From Deroplatys truncata (Eukaryota; Arthropoda; Insecta; Mantodea; Mantidae), in the NCBI GenBank assembly GCA_030765065.1, contig CM060990.1:457024321-457088320 (forward strand): 64,000 nt of DNA. The letters are read 5' to 3'. Positions 35,545 to 48,509 of this stretch are shown in pieces; position 1 is the stretch's first letter, and each line of letters begins with the position of its first letter. The position numbers and the translations under genes are program-made. The notes under the pieces were generated by a model. It did no database searches and was not told the origin of the DNA. It worked only from the letters and a program-made list of their open reading frames with translations.

Positions 35545-36390
35545 TAGTTGGTAAAGTGAGTATTGCATTCCACCAGAAATTCAGTATCAAGATTTCACCG
35601 GAAATGCGTGTATGAGGAACCCAGAATAAAAAGAAATAGAGAAATGTGTGTATGTGTATCTATGTGAATAACAACATTAAAAAGTAAAAACTCGGATAGA
35701 TACCAAACTATGTATTTAAGTTCAGTATCTTCCATAGATGCGACACAAATATTTTCAATAAAAATTTCTTACCACAAGCTACCCTTTATAAGGAAAATTT
35801 TTCGACTTGTTTCTAATTTTCTCAAAAATTGCTGTAACGATTTTGATTAAAATACCACATATTTCAGATAACAAGCGTAATGGCTCAAGCGGTAACGTGT
35901 GGCCCGCATTCGGGAGGTCCCGGGTTCAAGCCCCCGGGGTCGACGAATCTGACCGAAGGTTTTCTCGTGGTTTTCCTCGGTCGCTAGGCGAATGCTTAGT
36001 TGGATAATTTGATCCGCGAATTTTCGTATCATCCTTTTCATCATTCCGTTTCATTTCCTTCTTCTTCACCACCATACCAGGCACTGGGCTGATCATCCAT
36101 CCTGGATATGCTATGATCCAGAGTTTGCTGGTGCCTCGACAGGCTATTGGCCCAAGACATTGGCTTGTAAGTTCATGAGGATGTAAGTCCTCTAAAGGGA
36201 TGATAATCCGAAGAAGAATAAGGTATTTAAGATGTTTACATGACAAATATAGTGTAAATCTTAAATTCGCTAAGACTACCTGTGAAGTACTCTTCTTTCG
36301 GAAGGGTTTTTGATAAACGGTTAAACCATAAAAGAAATACACAAATGTATATTTCTTTAAAATTCACAATTTATTTCAAATAACTTTTTG
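35545..36390. repeat. Diverged dispersed repeat, copy 3, split by a SINE
   Basis: Matches copy 2 from TGAGTATTGCATTCCACC to GGTTAAACCATAAAAGA and is interrupted at about 35873-36221 by a SINE. Confidence 0.65.
35873..36221 (+). mobile_element. tRNA-derived SINE
   Basis: A-box-like TGGCTCAAGCGG at 35881-35892. B-box GGGTTCAAGCCCC at 35932-35944 sits in a perfect T-arm (CCGGG...CCCGG). A tRNA-unrelated body follows (CTGACCGAAGGTTTTCTCG, then TCATCATTCC and CGACAGGCTATTGGCCCAAG), ending A-rich (GAAGAAGAATAA). The flanks TATTTCAGAT (35860-35869) and TATTTAAGAT (36224-36233) look like a slightly diverged target duplication. Confidence 0.8.
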
Positions 36391-37465
36391 GGGCACCAGG
36401 CATTTCCGAGAGATCAAATTTCTTGTCACTTTTTGAGGTGCTCTCTTCTATCAGTAATTTCTGGCAGTATCATCGAAAGAAAATGGAATTTTAATGCGAG
36501 CATATAGCGACCTGTTTTAAATATTTGATTATTATCGTTTCGGCACGAATAGTTGGTATAAGCTACATAAAGATACAGTTCAGTGGGTAGACAAATTCAT
36601 GTGAATGTAACACATCAAATTTTTAAAATGTTGCTTACATGCGCAGCTAAGATTTAGTGAGACTTTTGTAGCGTGAAGAAATTGTGGAGCAAGGAATGCC
36701 TTGATCTAACCGGGATATACCCTAATCTTATATTTGCTTTTAAACACTGTGTGTGAGGATTAGATTTAGCAATATCGTAATTAAAGGTCATGCATAAGTG
36801 ACCTGGTGTATTAATTGTTGAAAGTAAACAATCCGTGTTTTAACGTCCTTTAATTTGAAGTACTATGAGTCTTCTTCTTCTTCTTCTTCTTCTTCTTCTT
36901 CTTCTTCTTCTTCTCCACTTCATGATTAGGCTGCTGCCTGTTCCGTCGTTACAGTGTCTCCTTTCATCTCCTTCTCAGCCTACCCGGCCGAGAGTTCCAA
37001 TAGTTCAGCTTTGAAATCCCTCAAACAACCATCTTCTGTAAAATGCCGAGAAAATACAATAACTTTCTCTGTAGTAAATGAATCACGCGTTTACACTTCC
37101 ATACAAGTATATAGTTTCCTCAAAGAAGGATGTCCTGTAAACTGGTATACAATGCCGAAAAGTTTAGTTATGCTATCATACGTTGTGCAGTTTACAGATG
37201 CACAACCTGCCTTAATTTACCTATTAATATTACTAAAACAAATAGATTGGTTTTCTCAAATCATTGCACCCACTCCCTTGTCTTATGATTATAACATATG
37301 TTAAACACAACATTCGCTATAACTCAAACATAAACAAACGTGCAGTTGCAAACTTTATCTGTAGTTAATGCTACTTCAACAAAACTCTTGCCATTGCCGT
37401 GTGGCTCATACTTCCCCAATGACATCATGCACTGAACGTATGCCTTCGTGCTTCTTTCTGCGCAG
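36391..37465. other. No gene recognised; contains (CTT)n at 36871-36915
   Basis: AT-rich sequence with one perfect CTT microsatellite of about 15 units. The open frame starting near 36954 has no recognisable motif. Confidence 0.5.
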
Positions 37466-38160
37466 TACAAACCTCACCAAAGAAAATCTTCGGCGGATTT
37501 TGTATCGTTTTCTGTGGTCTTTTGAGGTTTGTCCTTCATCTTACCTATCGCAGAGCGTGGTGGCTTGATAACACAGCAATAAGGGGGAAAAGAAGAGAGG
37601 TTGATGCCTTTGCTTTTTCAGGTGTTATTGAGATCAAAACATGTTAATTGTCTTAGAACCAGTCATGCCGTATACTACGAAATTACTCGTGGACATATCA
37701 TAGGTATGTGGGAGGCTGGTCGCACTGTTGCAGCAATTGCAACGTCAGAGTATGTGGTACAAACAGCACCAAAGAAAATCTTCGGCAGATTTTGTATCGT
37801 TTTCTGGGGTCTTTTGAGGCGTATCCTTCACCTTACCTATTACAGAGCGTGGTGGCTTGATAACACAGCAATAAGGGGAGGTTGATGCCTTTGCTTTTTC
37901 TGGTGTTATTGAAACCAAAACATGTTTATTGTCTCAGAACCAGTCATGTCGTATACTACGAAATTACTCGTGGACATATCGTAGGTATGTGGGAGGCTGG
38001 TCGCACTGTTGCAGCAATTGCAACGGCAGTGCATAAAATTGCTTTTATAGTAAATTGCTCGATAAAATATTCCAGGAAAGTGGGGAAGATGGTCTACATA
38101 CTCGTCAGAAAGTGGGCACTCCCCGTAAAACATCCGCAGATGATGATATTCGTTTACTAA
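37466..38160 (+). pseudogene. Tc1-like transposase N-terminal region, tandemly duplicated
   Basis: The segment YYEITRGHIIGMWEAGRTVA, a Tc1-type helix-turn-helix start, appears twice (about 37670-37740 and 37950-38020). Both copies are embedded in a roughly 280-290-bp tandem duplication (about 37466-37745 and 37764-38030) that also repeats CAGAGCGTGGTGGCTTGATA. After the second copy the reading continues, with frame changes, into SADDDIRLLKA-like residues typical of the second DNA-binding helix region, ending at about 38160. The catalytic domain is absent. Confidence 0.65.
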
Positions 38161-39544
38161 AGGCAAATTACTTTTTTGTTATAATTGACTGATCATGTTT
38201 AGAAACTAGAGATAAATATGTATATGTATATGGTTTACCGCATATGACATACATATTACAGCAATAAAATTGGGTTATATTTTTGTCTATAATCCTGTTG
38301 TATTCCTATGATCAGCAATATGTTAGTAAAGGTATATTAAGCAATTGTAGTTTGAATTAGAGGGAAAACATGCTGCTTGATTTATTTATCATTTAGTTAT
38401 GTTTGCTTCTATGTAGCAACAAGCATTGATAGCACTGTGAGAATACAGTTCTGTTTATTTTTTGTTATAAAGTATTACTATGTATTTAATGAATACCATT
38501 CAAGCTTTAATTTGAAAATCTTCTCACACTGCACATTCTACATTTCGCTTACCTGGGCGCTCATCAAGTTTTCCCCTTAGCTTTTAACCCTTTCAAAGGC
38601 GTGTCCTGCACTAGCCGATAAGGTATGGGCTACCAATCACGATAGGAGGTCTGTATGACAAACAGAACACACTCTACCTCTTTCTCTTTTAGCCAATAGG
38701 ATCAAGAGCGTAAACATATATTTCGCTTCTGGGCCATTTTGTAGCCTTTGTTGTGATTATTGGTGCAACTATTTAGCAGAAGGACAGGCGCATCCTTGCA
38801 CCGTGGCCTAAAGCAACCAATGAAATGGCCATGGCTTCGCAAGGCCACGTACAACGATAAATAATGTGACGTAGACGCGAGGTGCAGTGAGATTTTCTTT
38901 GGAGCTCTTTGTACGTTTGGAAACTTCCTAACTTACTTCAAATTCCACTATTTAAATACCTTATATTATGATAATTAAAATTATTTTCCTTAGGATACAG
39001 TGGGATCCATCAATCGGAAAATCTCGCTGATATTTTGCAAACATGTTAGAGTGGATTGTTTATATGCAGAAGATTTTTATTAGTGTTGTTTAAAATTATT
39101 CATGATTGACACTTAAGGAGACGCTGAATTTTTCACCATTGTTTATCGATACCCTAAAACACCTACTTCAGTACTGAAGCTGTTTTTCCTGATCACCACA
39201 GGAAACAGTTCTCAATGCAAAACTTAAATAGTTTCCTGCCCCCTCACTTTTTCTCCCCCTATTTCTCTCCTTTCTCACTCTCTCTTTCTCTGGCTGCCTA
39301 GGTTTATTGAATGAAGCATAATTAACAAACAGCATGAAGCAGAAGAGCTTTGGAAACTTTTCAATTGTAAGTGGTTTCGAAAGTTACCTATTTAAAATAT
39401 TATGCTATGTTATCTACAATAAGAATATGGCAAACAGTAATTTTCATTTAATGGCTATAAATTATCATTACTTTGTGTTACGGGTTACAAATAACCAACA
39501 TATTAACGCCTTGGTTATTAATTACTGATCACAAGCAGCAGGTA

Positions 39545-39578
<34 letters not shown>

Positions 39579-40788
39579 TTTTTAATGCTTCGGGTGTTCT
39601 TTAGTTAGTGCCCAGCTTTTTAACTAAGGTAAATTATGTTTTCTCCTTTATTGTCATGATACGATTTGTGAGTTAGGGTTTTGAGTTAGTTAGAAGAACT
39701 GAACTGATATTAAATTAAGCTTTTTATCAATAATACTGCTATTGTAAATTTTAAATTATCAGGGTGATTAAATATTATTTATAAACTGACTTCAAAACTT
39801 GAATGTATAAAATTAGCTATATTTTAATGTAATGTTTTTTCAACATTAATCTGCAGTACATAAGTGATCTAAAATATTGGTAAAACATTATTTAGTTAGA
39901 TCGTATATATAAATGGCGAACTTATGACGCACAAGTATCCTAACTTCGCCAGTTAGAATATTTTTCGGTTTTTAGAAATGAAAAGATAGAAATTTTATAA
40001 ACTCTGGAACAATAATATGGTTATAGTATTCTTTTGAAATTCCAACAGAACACATAACCTTCTTTTTAAAAATTCATTCCCCTAACGTGGCCAACTTAGG
40101 TACATTTATCCTACCTGAATAATTAAAATAACTGCATATTAGATTAGAAGTGTTACCCACTCAATATTTTTTTAAATAGTACATGCACATATGTTCTTTT
40201 CGCCTAAAACTCATTTACTGCATATTAAAAGTAGCACCGCGTATAACTTATTGTGTGTTTACTCATATAGGAGCTCATAAGCACACTACAGGTTGGATAG
40301 GAAGGTGCTGGAAGATGGACTCAGAGAAATTTTGAATATATTTACCTATTTCATGCTGCAAAGCACTTTGTTGTTATTTGTCGCCAGATGTTATGATATA
40401 ATAATGCTATCTCATGGAGCACTGCAACGGAATGTAATGCATTTTGTTGACGAATTCTGGCAATAAGGTCCACTAGTTCTTAGAGGAAACACACAGACAC
40501 AGTAAATGTGGTCCCTGTTCCGTTATTTTTGTATCCGTCACTGAATAATTCGTTACTTTCTGTCCCAGTTACGAAACAATATTTGCGCTACCTTTGCCAT
40601 CAGTATGCTGCAGAACAAATGTCCAAATATTCTATGTAGTTTATTTTTTCGCGCGGTTAAATGAGTATTAAATCTAAATACTGATAAGGTACTTATTTGC
40701 CCTTTGGTTGTTTTTTTTAACCTTATACTATAAAAATCCCCTTTCTTTTACGGATTTCGAAAATAGATATTACTTGAGAGAATACGGA

Positions 40789-40824
<36 letters not shown>

Positions 40825-42585
40825 GAATTGGACAAATATCTCGTTATTAAACGTTATATTTCCAATGAAGTGGCTGGTCCTGCTAATAGAGAAAGTGTCA
40901 ACCATTTACGGAGGAGAAGCAAAATGCAAGAGTATTAAAAATATTTTCAGTAAATTTGGATTTACCATAGGTGAAACGGTGTATTTTTTGGTTTGTTGTT
41001 TGTTCCTTTATTTATGTATTTATTTTTTATTGCTGTTTGGTACAGCCACTGAACAGAGAAATGCATAAAGCGGCAACATTGATGCTTCGTACATACATCA
41101 TGCTCGTTCTGACCTTACATTTCCCCTTTCTCATTCCTTGAGCCTTAGTAATAAAATCATTTAATGCTTTTGAAAACCTATTGATACGTATACTAGTTGG
41201 TCACGATATGAGTGCGCTTGGAAGAGGGCGCCAGTGATTTTGTTGACAATGCCAGGCTAGGGATCAGAGGGCAGTGAGAGGTAAGGCGATAGGGAAGTGT
41301 GCAGTTGCACAATGAAAAGAGTACTACAGTTTGCAGGCCTCAGCCTCACTAGTAAATGCAACTCAGAACTACGGATGTATTCTTTACCTGACTGTCCTTT
41401 CGATGACCCGCTCTCTAGTTCCGTAACTCTTTCGTTCCTCTTCCCACCGCACGGACTCATATCGTGGTCGACTAGTACTAAGAAATAAGTTTCAACAGCA
41501 ATCCACTCATGGTTGTGCAAGTTTATGCAGAAACCTTTCTAAACAAAAGGCATTCGGATATGTGAAAGCTTGCAAGGGTGCCTTCGCAGGACGACCAGAT
41601 AGATTGCAGTACCTGTTGTGAAAGAAGGGATGCTAGAACGTGTGTACGTAAATACAGCTCCCTTTGTCTAAGACGGTTGATATGCATATCACATTGTGTA
41701 GTACATTGCTATACAAGTACGGTAACTGCATAATTGGAGAACGAGGAAAAGTTTGATAATACGAGATGAAATGGAATATTTTCTACTTCGAGATTCTTTA
41801 ATTTACTTAAGCATATGTATTGCATACTTTTCTCGACAACAGTGAGTAATACAAATACTACTTACAAGAAAATAAAATTAAATTACTAGCAGCTCTTTAG
41901 CGTGGTGTTTCCTATAGCAGGGTCACCAACATTAACATTGGTGGTGAACTGGCGATCGATTATGCATGCCTGGTTGCTGACCTTGCAAAACTCAGTAACT
42001 TCTTACTTATACTTATCTGCTGCATGAATTCAATCATGAGTAAATATTAACAAATGAAAAAGGAAGTAAACACCCAAGTAACATTTAAATGTTAAAATTC
42101 AACTATGAAATACGATTATATTGCATGTCTGCAATAATAAATATATCGCAGTTTAGAGGATTTAATTATAACTCATACACGCAAGTGCAGTAAAGTAGGC
42201 AAAACACGCAGATAGGTTACTAGCACTTAATGCAGGAAATTCAACATTCCAACATGGCAGCACGAGCGGGAAATGAATCAAAACCACTATCATCGGAATA
42301 AGTAGTAAGCGCAGGCAGTGTGTAGCAAATCGTCTCCCCGAATGGTCATCGCAAGTATAACTGGCGCAACAGTTCTAGACATGTGAAGATCTTAAATGAC
42401 AGCTATGAAGCGAGTTACATACCAGATCAGGAGGTGACTGTCGTCTGCATGCTGCAGGAATGCGTGGGACAGTCATTGTCAAATATCCGCACATCGGTTA
42501 TACACTGCACTACACGATAAACCTATAGTTATATACAGTATATTTAAATCCACCGCTGTAAAATGCCCTTAATATAAAAACACTG
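38161..42585. other. Long stretch without recognisable genes
   Basis: AT-rich. It contains microsatellites (ATT)n at 39546-39577 and (GA)n at 40791-40824, and a segment at 38590-38900 with several CCAAT or ATTGG boxes. No coding motif was recognised. Confidence 0.5.
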
Positions 42586-44084
42586 TCAACCATCTGCCTC
42601 CAGTTCTTCCACACCTGACAGCCCTTCCTCTTCTGTGGAATCACTCACATCATTGCCGCCATCACTGCTGTCGCTACTTTCTGCACCATTATCCTGGATG
42701 AGAATATTTTCTAATTGATTTTCTGCAATTCCATAGTTTTTGAAATAATTATTCTCAATTTATTCAACATGTTGACATACATTTTCCCATTCTGGCCTTC
42801 CAATTTCTGCAAATCGCTGGCAAAATAACTGCTCCACATCTTTTAGTTTAAAAGTGATATTTCTGCAGGCCACCCAGTTTTTGACATCACGCAGATTAAT
42901 TCGATTGGGTTTAGATCTGGGTGATACGGTGGCAGTCTAAGTACATTATGGCGATGTTGTGTTAATATCTGGCCAAGTATTATGAGTTATGACTTTTGAA
43001 GGGATTTGTTGGCTTTAACTAAGTTATATTTGTTTTACTCATGCTTTCATCAAAAGCTATATCATGCCTAAGCAACCAGGATTTTATTTCTTCTTTCAAG
43101 GAATTTGAGGTTGATTGTTTGTCAATTTGAGTGTTGCCACATTGTGAAGCATTGTCGATAACCAGAATAGACCCAGCAGGCATATGGTGTTGATTCACTT
43201 CATGTAATTTTCTGTATTCATTTCTTGATGAAAATCTCCTGTTTTTTGTTGCGACTTGTTAAAGAAGGGCATTTGGAACGAACAGCATGAACGATAATAA
43301 GTATTTGCCCTTTGGCAACAGTGCCTGAAAACCTAATTCGCTATCGTCACTCCAACTTTTAGATGTTGTATGACTGCTGTGTATGTACGACTCATCGTAA
43401 TGCACTATAGTTTGATCCTCTAATTTGTACCTCTGAGTAAGGTACTCTTCCAGCTGAGATCGTATGTCGTGCTTTTCTACTAAAACTCTCCTATTTGGTT
43501 TCGTTTTCTTCAACTTAAACCCTAAATCTTTTATAATTTTTCTGAGATTTGTATTAGCATATTGAAAATTTATGCTGATATAAGTACATATAAAATTATA
43601 GTCATTTGGAAAGTTAGAATCAGACTGAAAAATTCAGTGCCATAGCCGGGATTTGAGACTTGTAGCTCCACCTTGAACATTTATGATATCTTTCAGATTG
43701 ATGAGCAATCTGCTTATTGTTGGCACAGTTTTTTCTTCCACATAGAAATTGTGAATCGTGCGCCGAATTACGCATATGTCGAAATCGTCTATTTCCGTAA
43801 TACGTTTAGGGACCTTATGTTTCTCCTACTCTTTCATCCATATGGTTTTTCTTATCTTTGAGAACTCTGGAAACGGTACTCAGTGAAACACCAGTTGCTT
43901 TGGCTACTCTTTCTTTCACTCTCTTAAGGCTTTTGTGGAATTCGGGTAAACATATATTTTTTTTCTTCATCCCTGCTTCTTGCTTCATGAAGTCGAGGAC
44001 ATTTGCAATTATTTCCCTGCTTTGAATACGTAATACCTTACTATTTAACTTTGAAAACGTAGGAACCATGATTATAAATATCAC
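42586..44084 (-). pseudogene. IS630/Tc1/mariner-superfamily transposase-like gene, interrupted
   Basis: N-terminal residues (44084-43815) include SREIIANVLDFMKQEAG and RVAKATGVSLSTVSRVLKD, a helix-turn-helix. The next block (about 43800-43680) reads RITEIDDFDICVIRRTIHNF. After an interruption with a SINE-like tail (about 43668-43560), the frame resumes with KKTKPNRRVLVEKHDIRSQL and DQTIVHYDESYIHSSHTTSK, where DE is the first catalytic motif. Next come VIDNASQCGN-like residues (second Asp, about 43160), frame breaks, and an acidic tail ESSDSSDGGNDVSDSTEEEG ending GVEELEADG at 42586. This layout matches DDE genes common in insect genomes. Stops and frameshifts show it is inactive. Confidence 0.65.
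43560..43675 (-). mobile_element. SINE-tail fragment inside the transposase-like gene
   Basis: Shares CTCAAATCCCGGCTATGGCA and TTTTTCAGTC with the SINE at 33120-33290. Its 5' part is missing or merged with coding sequence. Confidence 0.4.
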
Positions 44085-44884
44085 GAATATAAAATAAGCA
44101 CTATTTAGGTACTGCTCTCTTTGAAATTACAAGATGCGGACACTTTCTATGCAGACTGTATGTGTTACGCACTGTGAGTAAGCAAAGGTATTATATCGCT
44201 TTCGTTGATTAAGCTAAACATAAACCATTCCTAGGCTCGGCAGCTGGGATGGCAATCAAGGTCACGATTCCAGAAGTTTTGCGCGTTATACCTTTGCTGA
44301 ATCTAGCATACGGTCTCAAAACACAATTTCCATTCTCAAGTGACACTCTACTAGCTGATAAAAAAACCGAGCACCCTTGAACTCCAGTTTTTTACAGTTT
44401 TGTTTACGAAATTGGCATCATCCGTGACGGCATTTTTAATGTTTACAACTATGATGTGTAACTGACATCATTCCTTTCGCAGTGTAGGAGCTATGACATC
44501 ACACATCTCTCCTTCAATGTCTTACTTCACGAACGTCTAAGTGGATCCTTTGACTTAAACAAGCTAACCGGATAGCAGTACCTATGCTTTGTATTGAATG
44601 ATCTTTCAAACTTTTTCTAATATATGAGGTGAATCAGTCGCCCTTAGACACTACAGATATTGTAGATTATACTCTTGCGTGAAAACATCGGTTCTCTTGC
44701 CTGCACCCCCCCCCGCCCGCCAAAAGAAAGTTCCTCGGCCGCTGTGATTCTTGTAACGGATTTTTTCCGCTCTTGTATCTAACTGGCAGTATTTATTGGC
44801 ATGCCAGCGCAAAAAAGCTGCAGAAAGTTTCAAAATGAAATAGTGTAGATCTCAAAGTAGAATAATAGAGAATATCTAGTAGAA

Positions 44885-44990
44885 AACCTCAGAAACGTTG
44901 CTTTATGGTCGAATGGATTGGGGTATCGGAACTTCTATGCTGGACTAAGTGATGGGTGGTTCAAACCCATCTTTCTCATTTTATCATGTA
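44885..44990 (+). repeat. tRNA-like sequence (probable SINE head)
   Basis: GGTCGAATGGATTGGGG resembles an A-box region. GATGGGTGGTTCAAACCCATC is a perfect T-arm-like hairpin with a B-box. The complete cloverleaf is not convincing. Confidence 0.45.
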
Positions 44991-45179
44991 CTTATTATGT
45001 AACATTTTCAGTATGAGATAGTATGTATTTACTTGACATAAATTCTTTCTTAAACGCAGCCAGGATGGCACCACAAACTTTGGCTTTAGAGCGTTCTGAT
45101 CTGATATAAAATCCAAACCGGCATAACTTATTTCTCACTTTTATGCAATACTTTGCGCCTATGAGGGGGAAAACAAGTT

Positions 45180-45275
45180 ACTATGTGAGACTCAAACCCA
45201 CGCTGCCATATCTGTACGTTGAAAACTCAAAAGATACCGCTCAGTTACATAGCTACTCGATGCGTAACTCCTTTT
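45180..45275 (-). repeat. tRNA-like sequence (probable SINE head)
   Basis: On the minus strand TAGCTATGTAACTGAGCGG (A-box-like) is followed about 45 bases later by GTGGGTTTGAGTCTCAC (B-box-like). Confidence 0.4.
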
Positions 45276-45689
45276 AAATAATTTTAATCTAGCTTTATTG
45301 TAAGCAAACACACGATTCATACATCGAAATTTGCTTGTATACTCTTGACGTTTAGAACGAATTTAAGCTTGTACACTTTATAAATCAAATGACACTGTTA
45401 TTCGTAACATATCCAATGCATGAGGCGTTATTCAGGTTGGAATTGAAATATTAATTTAGCGTCTCTTGTTTTAAATACTGTGCAGCACCCACTTTTGTCA
45501 TAAATGTGTCTCTGCTGTTATTGGTTCAGTTTGACATCGGTTTCATATGATAGTTGTTTAATTCATTACAAGGTTTTTGAGGCGAGTAGGCAAGCACTCA
45601 TTAAAATCGGTGACGAAGGACCTAAATAAAGTAGGTCTGCCGCTTAACAGTTTGCATAAATAAAAGAGCAAATAAAATAACAAGAGCAG

Positions 45690-46080
45690 TTGATTCAGCT
45701 AGTATGTCATACAGCAGAACCAGCAGATATGATTTATGCACGATGGTAGAACGGCACATTTCCTTCTACGTGTGAGATTATAGCTGAATGGAAGATATGG
45801 TTAAAAGGGTGTTTTGTTAGAGCAGGATCAGTATCGTTACCTCCAAAATCATCGGATTTACATTCTTTAGATTTTTGTGTATGGGTTATACGTAAACTTT
45901 GTTCATAGGGCGTGTATCATTACACCTGAGAAATTATAGGATCGGAGTTCAAAAATCCACGAGTAAAGAAAGGAATTGTCAAAATCACAATCGCATTATC
46001 TGTTCTTTGCGGAGACTAGCACACAACTGCATTGAAGGTTATGGTCAACATTTTGAAAATCTTCACCTAACGTATTCTTA
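45690..46080 (+). pseudogene. Tc1/mariner-superfamily transposase relic, C-terminal part
   Basis: FMHDGRTAHFLLRV corresponds to the second catalytic-Asp block (xQDGAPAHF type). Frame-shifted residues follow, where an SPDLNPLDFYLWG-like block is recognisable from CATCGGATTTACATTCTTTA. Then come NHNRIICSLRRLAHNCIEGY and GQHFENLH, the usual C-terminus. Stops and frameshifts throughout; different in detail from the relic at 27858-28318. Confidence 0.55.
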
Positions 46081-48509
46081 ATACAATGAATTATCAAAAC
46101 CTTCACTCGAACGCAGACGATAATGTATCTCCAAATTTATTTCTCTGACGAAGAAAAATCAGGAATTTTGCTTCTGTTGCTGGATAAGTTGAATAAACTT
46201 GTAAAAGCAATTGTTGCATTTATTCCTTACGTGATATCAGGGGTTCGGTACAGTGGCGTCCCAAGCAGCAAAAGGATCGTATTATAAGTTAACAGTTAAT
46301 CTGGGATCACACGTTAACTGGAAATATTTTGTTAGTTTGTTTTGCAGCCGAATGCATTTGACCATCGTCTTTTTAAAAAGTCTATAAAGTGCACATATTT
46401 AAATATAAATATAAGGCTCTCAAAGATCGCCAGAGTATTAAAATATTAATCTACCACAGTTCAAAGGAAATTGTTGAAATCCTGCAAGTTAAAAAATGTA
46501 GTAAATGTAGTAAAATATCACAATAATCACTTAAATTAAAAACATCACAGCTCTAGCGCGTTTTATATTGCCTAAGGTTATACTAGTTAATATCCTAGAT
46601 TGTAAAACAGTGCATAATTAAATACGTTGTTAATCCTCCATTCAGGTCATGTTTAACACAATGTTATTTTGTTTGTGTTAGTAAGCATCAGTGGCTGAGA
46701 ATTCGTGTTGTATCTTGACATACTATGTATTTTGGAAGATGACTGGATTCAATTAAGTTCTAAGTGGAGTACCTTCAGCTGTTTCTAAAGCCTTGCATCA
46801 TTAATCAGCAGGATGTAGACGTTTTCCATTCAGTGATCGCTCTTCCAGTATTAAACGCTTGAGGACTCAGCATCCTGCGAGCAAAGGTGAGGAGAAAAGC
46901 AAACAAAACACAAGACATTGAAAACTGAAAAGTCTAAGAAGATGAGAAAATATTACACAATTCACGAGAAGACAGAAGAAGATAGGGCTCTTTATTTATA
47001 ACAAAAAATAAATTCTTTGAGATGTAGTCTTGGGGTATTCTGAGCCATAGAAAATAAAACAAATGGAATCCCTCACAACGACTTATTCATGTTTAACTTA
47101 ATAAAAGTTATTTGATTGGAATGGCTTTGGAGCATAATGGAATTTCTTTTTATCTCCTAATTCTTTGGTTCGCCTATGTTCAACATAATTACACTTTGGT
47201 TGACTAATTAGTGGTTTTAGTAATGGGATATTTTTAATTTGGAAGCGTTGATTATATTAGTAACTGTTTAGCATACATGCAGTCCAATGTCATTCTGAAA
47301 CAACAGTAGCCTAAGGTTAACAACTTACATGAATATTCAAACATTGAGAGAAGTCCTAAAATTCATTCTTAATTTACAGCGCTGGAAAAACAATCCGCAA
47401 TAGTATTATCGAAGCCATATTCCGTGCTGTTTATGATTTCCAGATTTGTGTATGTCAGCAGTACGTTTACGTTACCTTAAAGTATGAATATTTGGGGAAC
47501 ACTTAAACACATGAGACATATCCCGGTTAAACATTCTATTTTAAAAAAACAGAAATTTCATCTAACCATTATCCTCCAAATTAAGAATTATCACAATTAA
47601 GCAATCTTCTGATATTCATACAATTCCTATATATTTGAAAAGAAAGCACAGTTTTACTACTTACTGGTGATAAATGGTGAAATAATGAATCGAAAACATC
47701 CCTTTGTATTCAAGTTCAAAATTATTATGAATAAAAGCTAAACTTGCCACCAACCATTTTAAAGATTTTGCAGAACCACATTGCCTTAGTAGTCTTCTAC
47801 GCTCGTTTTACAGTTAATTCACTGATAGAGATAGATGGAGGAACCGCAATTAATGAAAAAACCGTTTAAGGGCACAGGTTACTATGGGTTTAGATATAAT
47901 TATCTCAAAAGCTTAGTTTCTTTTACACAAGGTTTCTAGTCGGTTTTATAAGCTATTCCTATACAGTGTACTTTGCTGCCAACCCGCGAAACCATTTAAT
48001 AAGTGAAGCACCTATCATGTAGATCCAATATAAGAATCCGCGAAAAGGAAAATGACTTGTCTAAACAATTAGAAAAACTTAGGTAATTAAGCAACATGCC
48101 TATACCCAAAATGGATGCAGCACACTTGTTTGTGTCACACAGTAATTAAACTAGTATTTCAATTCTGGCGTGAATTAGTCTTCATGCTTAGGTTTATCAT
48201 AGATTAACAGCTTGTGTAATTTGATTAACAAAGTAACATTACATAATACAAGTTTACAAGTTAATTTCGATGTGGAAAAAGTTCGCCTAGTATAAAATTA
48301 GATTATAATAATTTAAAAGGCGTTTAAATTCTAAGTATACATCCCACAAGAAGTAAACTACATCCGATTTCTGATCGTCTGTAAGGGCGTTAATAAGATA
48401 TCCGCTGGCGCCTCCTTCACTTTTTGTACGTTGAAAGAAGAAGGGAGTTTATAGCTTGCCTGTTTTAAGAGCATGTGATTCCATGCTTCTTTCTATTTGT
48501 GATTGGTGA
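46081..48509. other. No gene recognised
   Basis: AT-rich sequence with short frames only. A short reading at about 46830-46910 with a SIKRLRTQHP-like string is weakly BED-finger-like and not enough to call. Confidence 0.45.
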
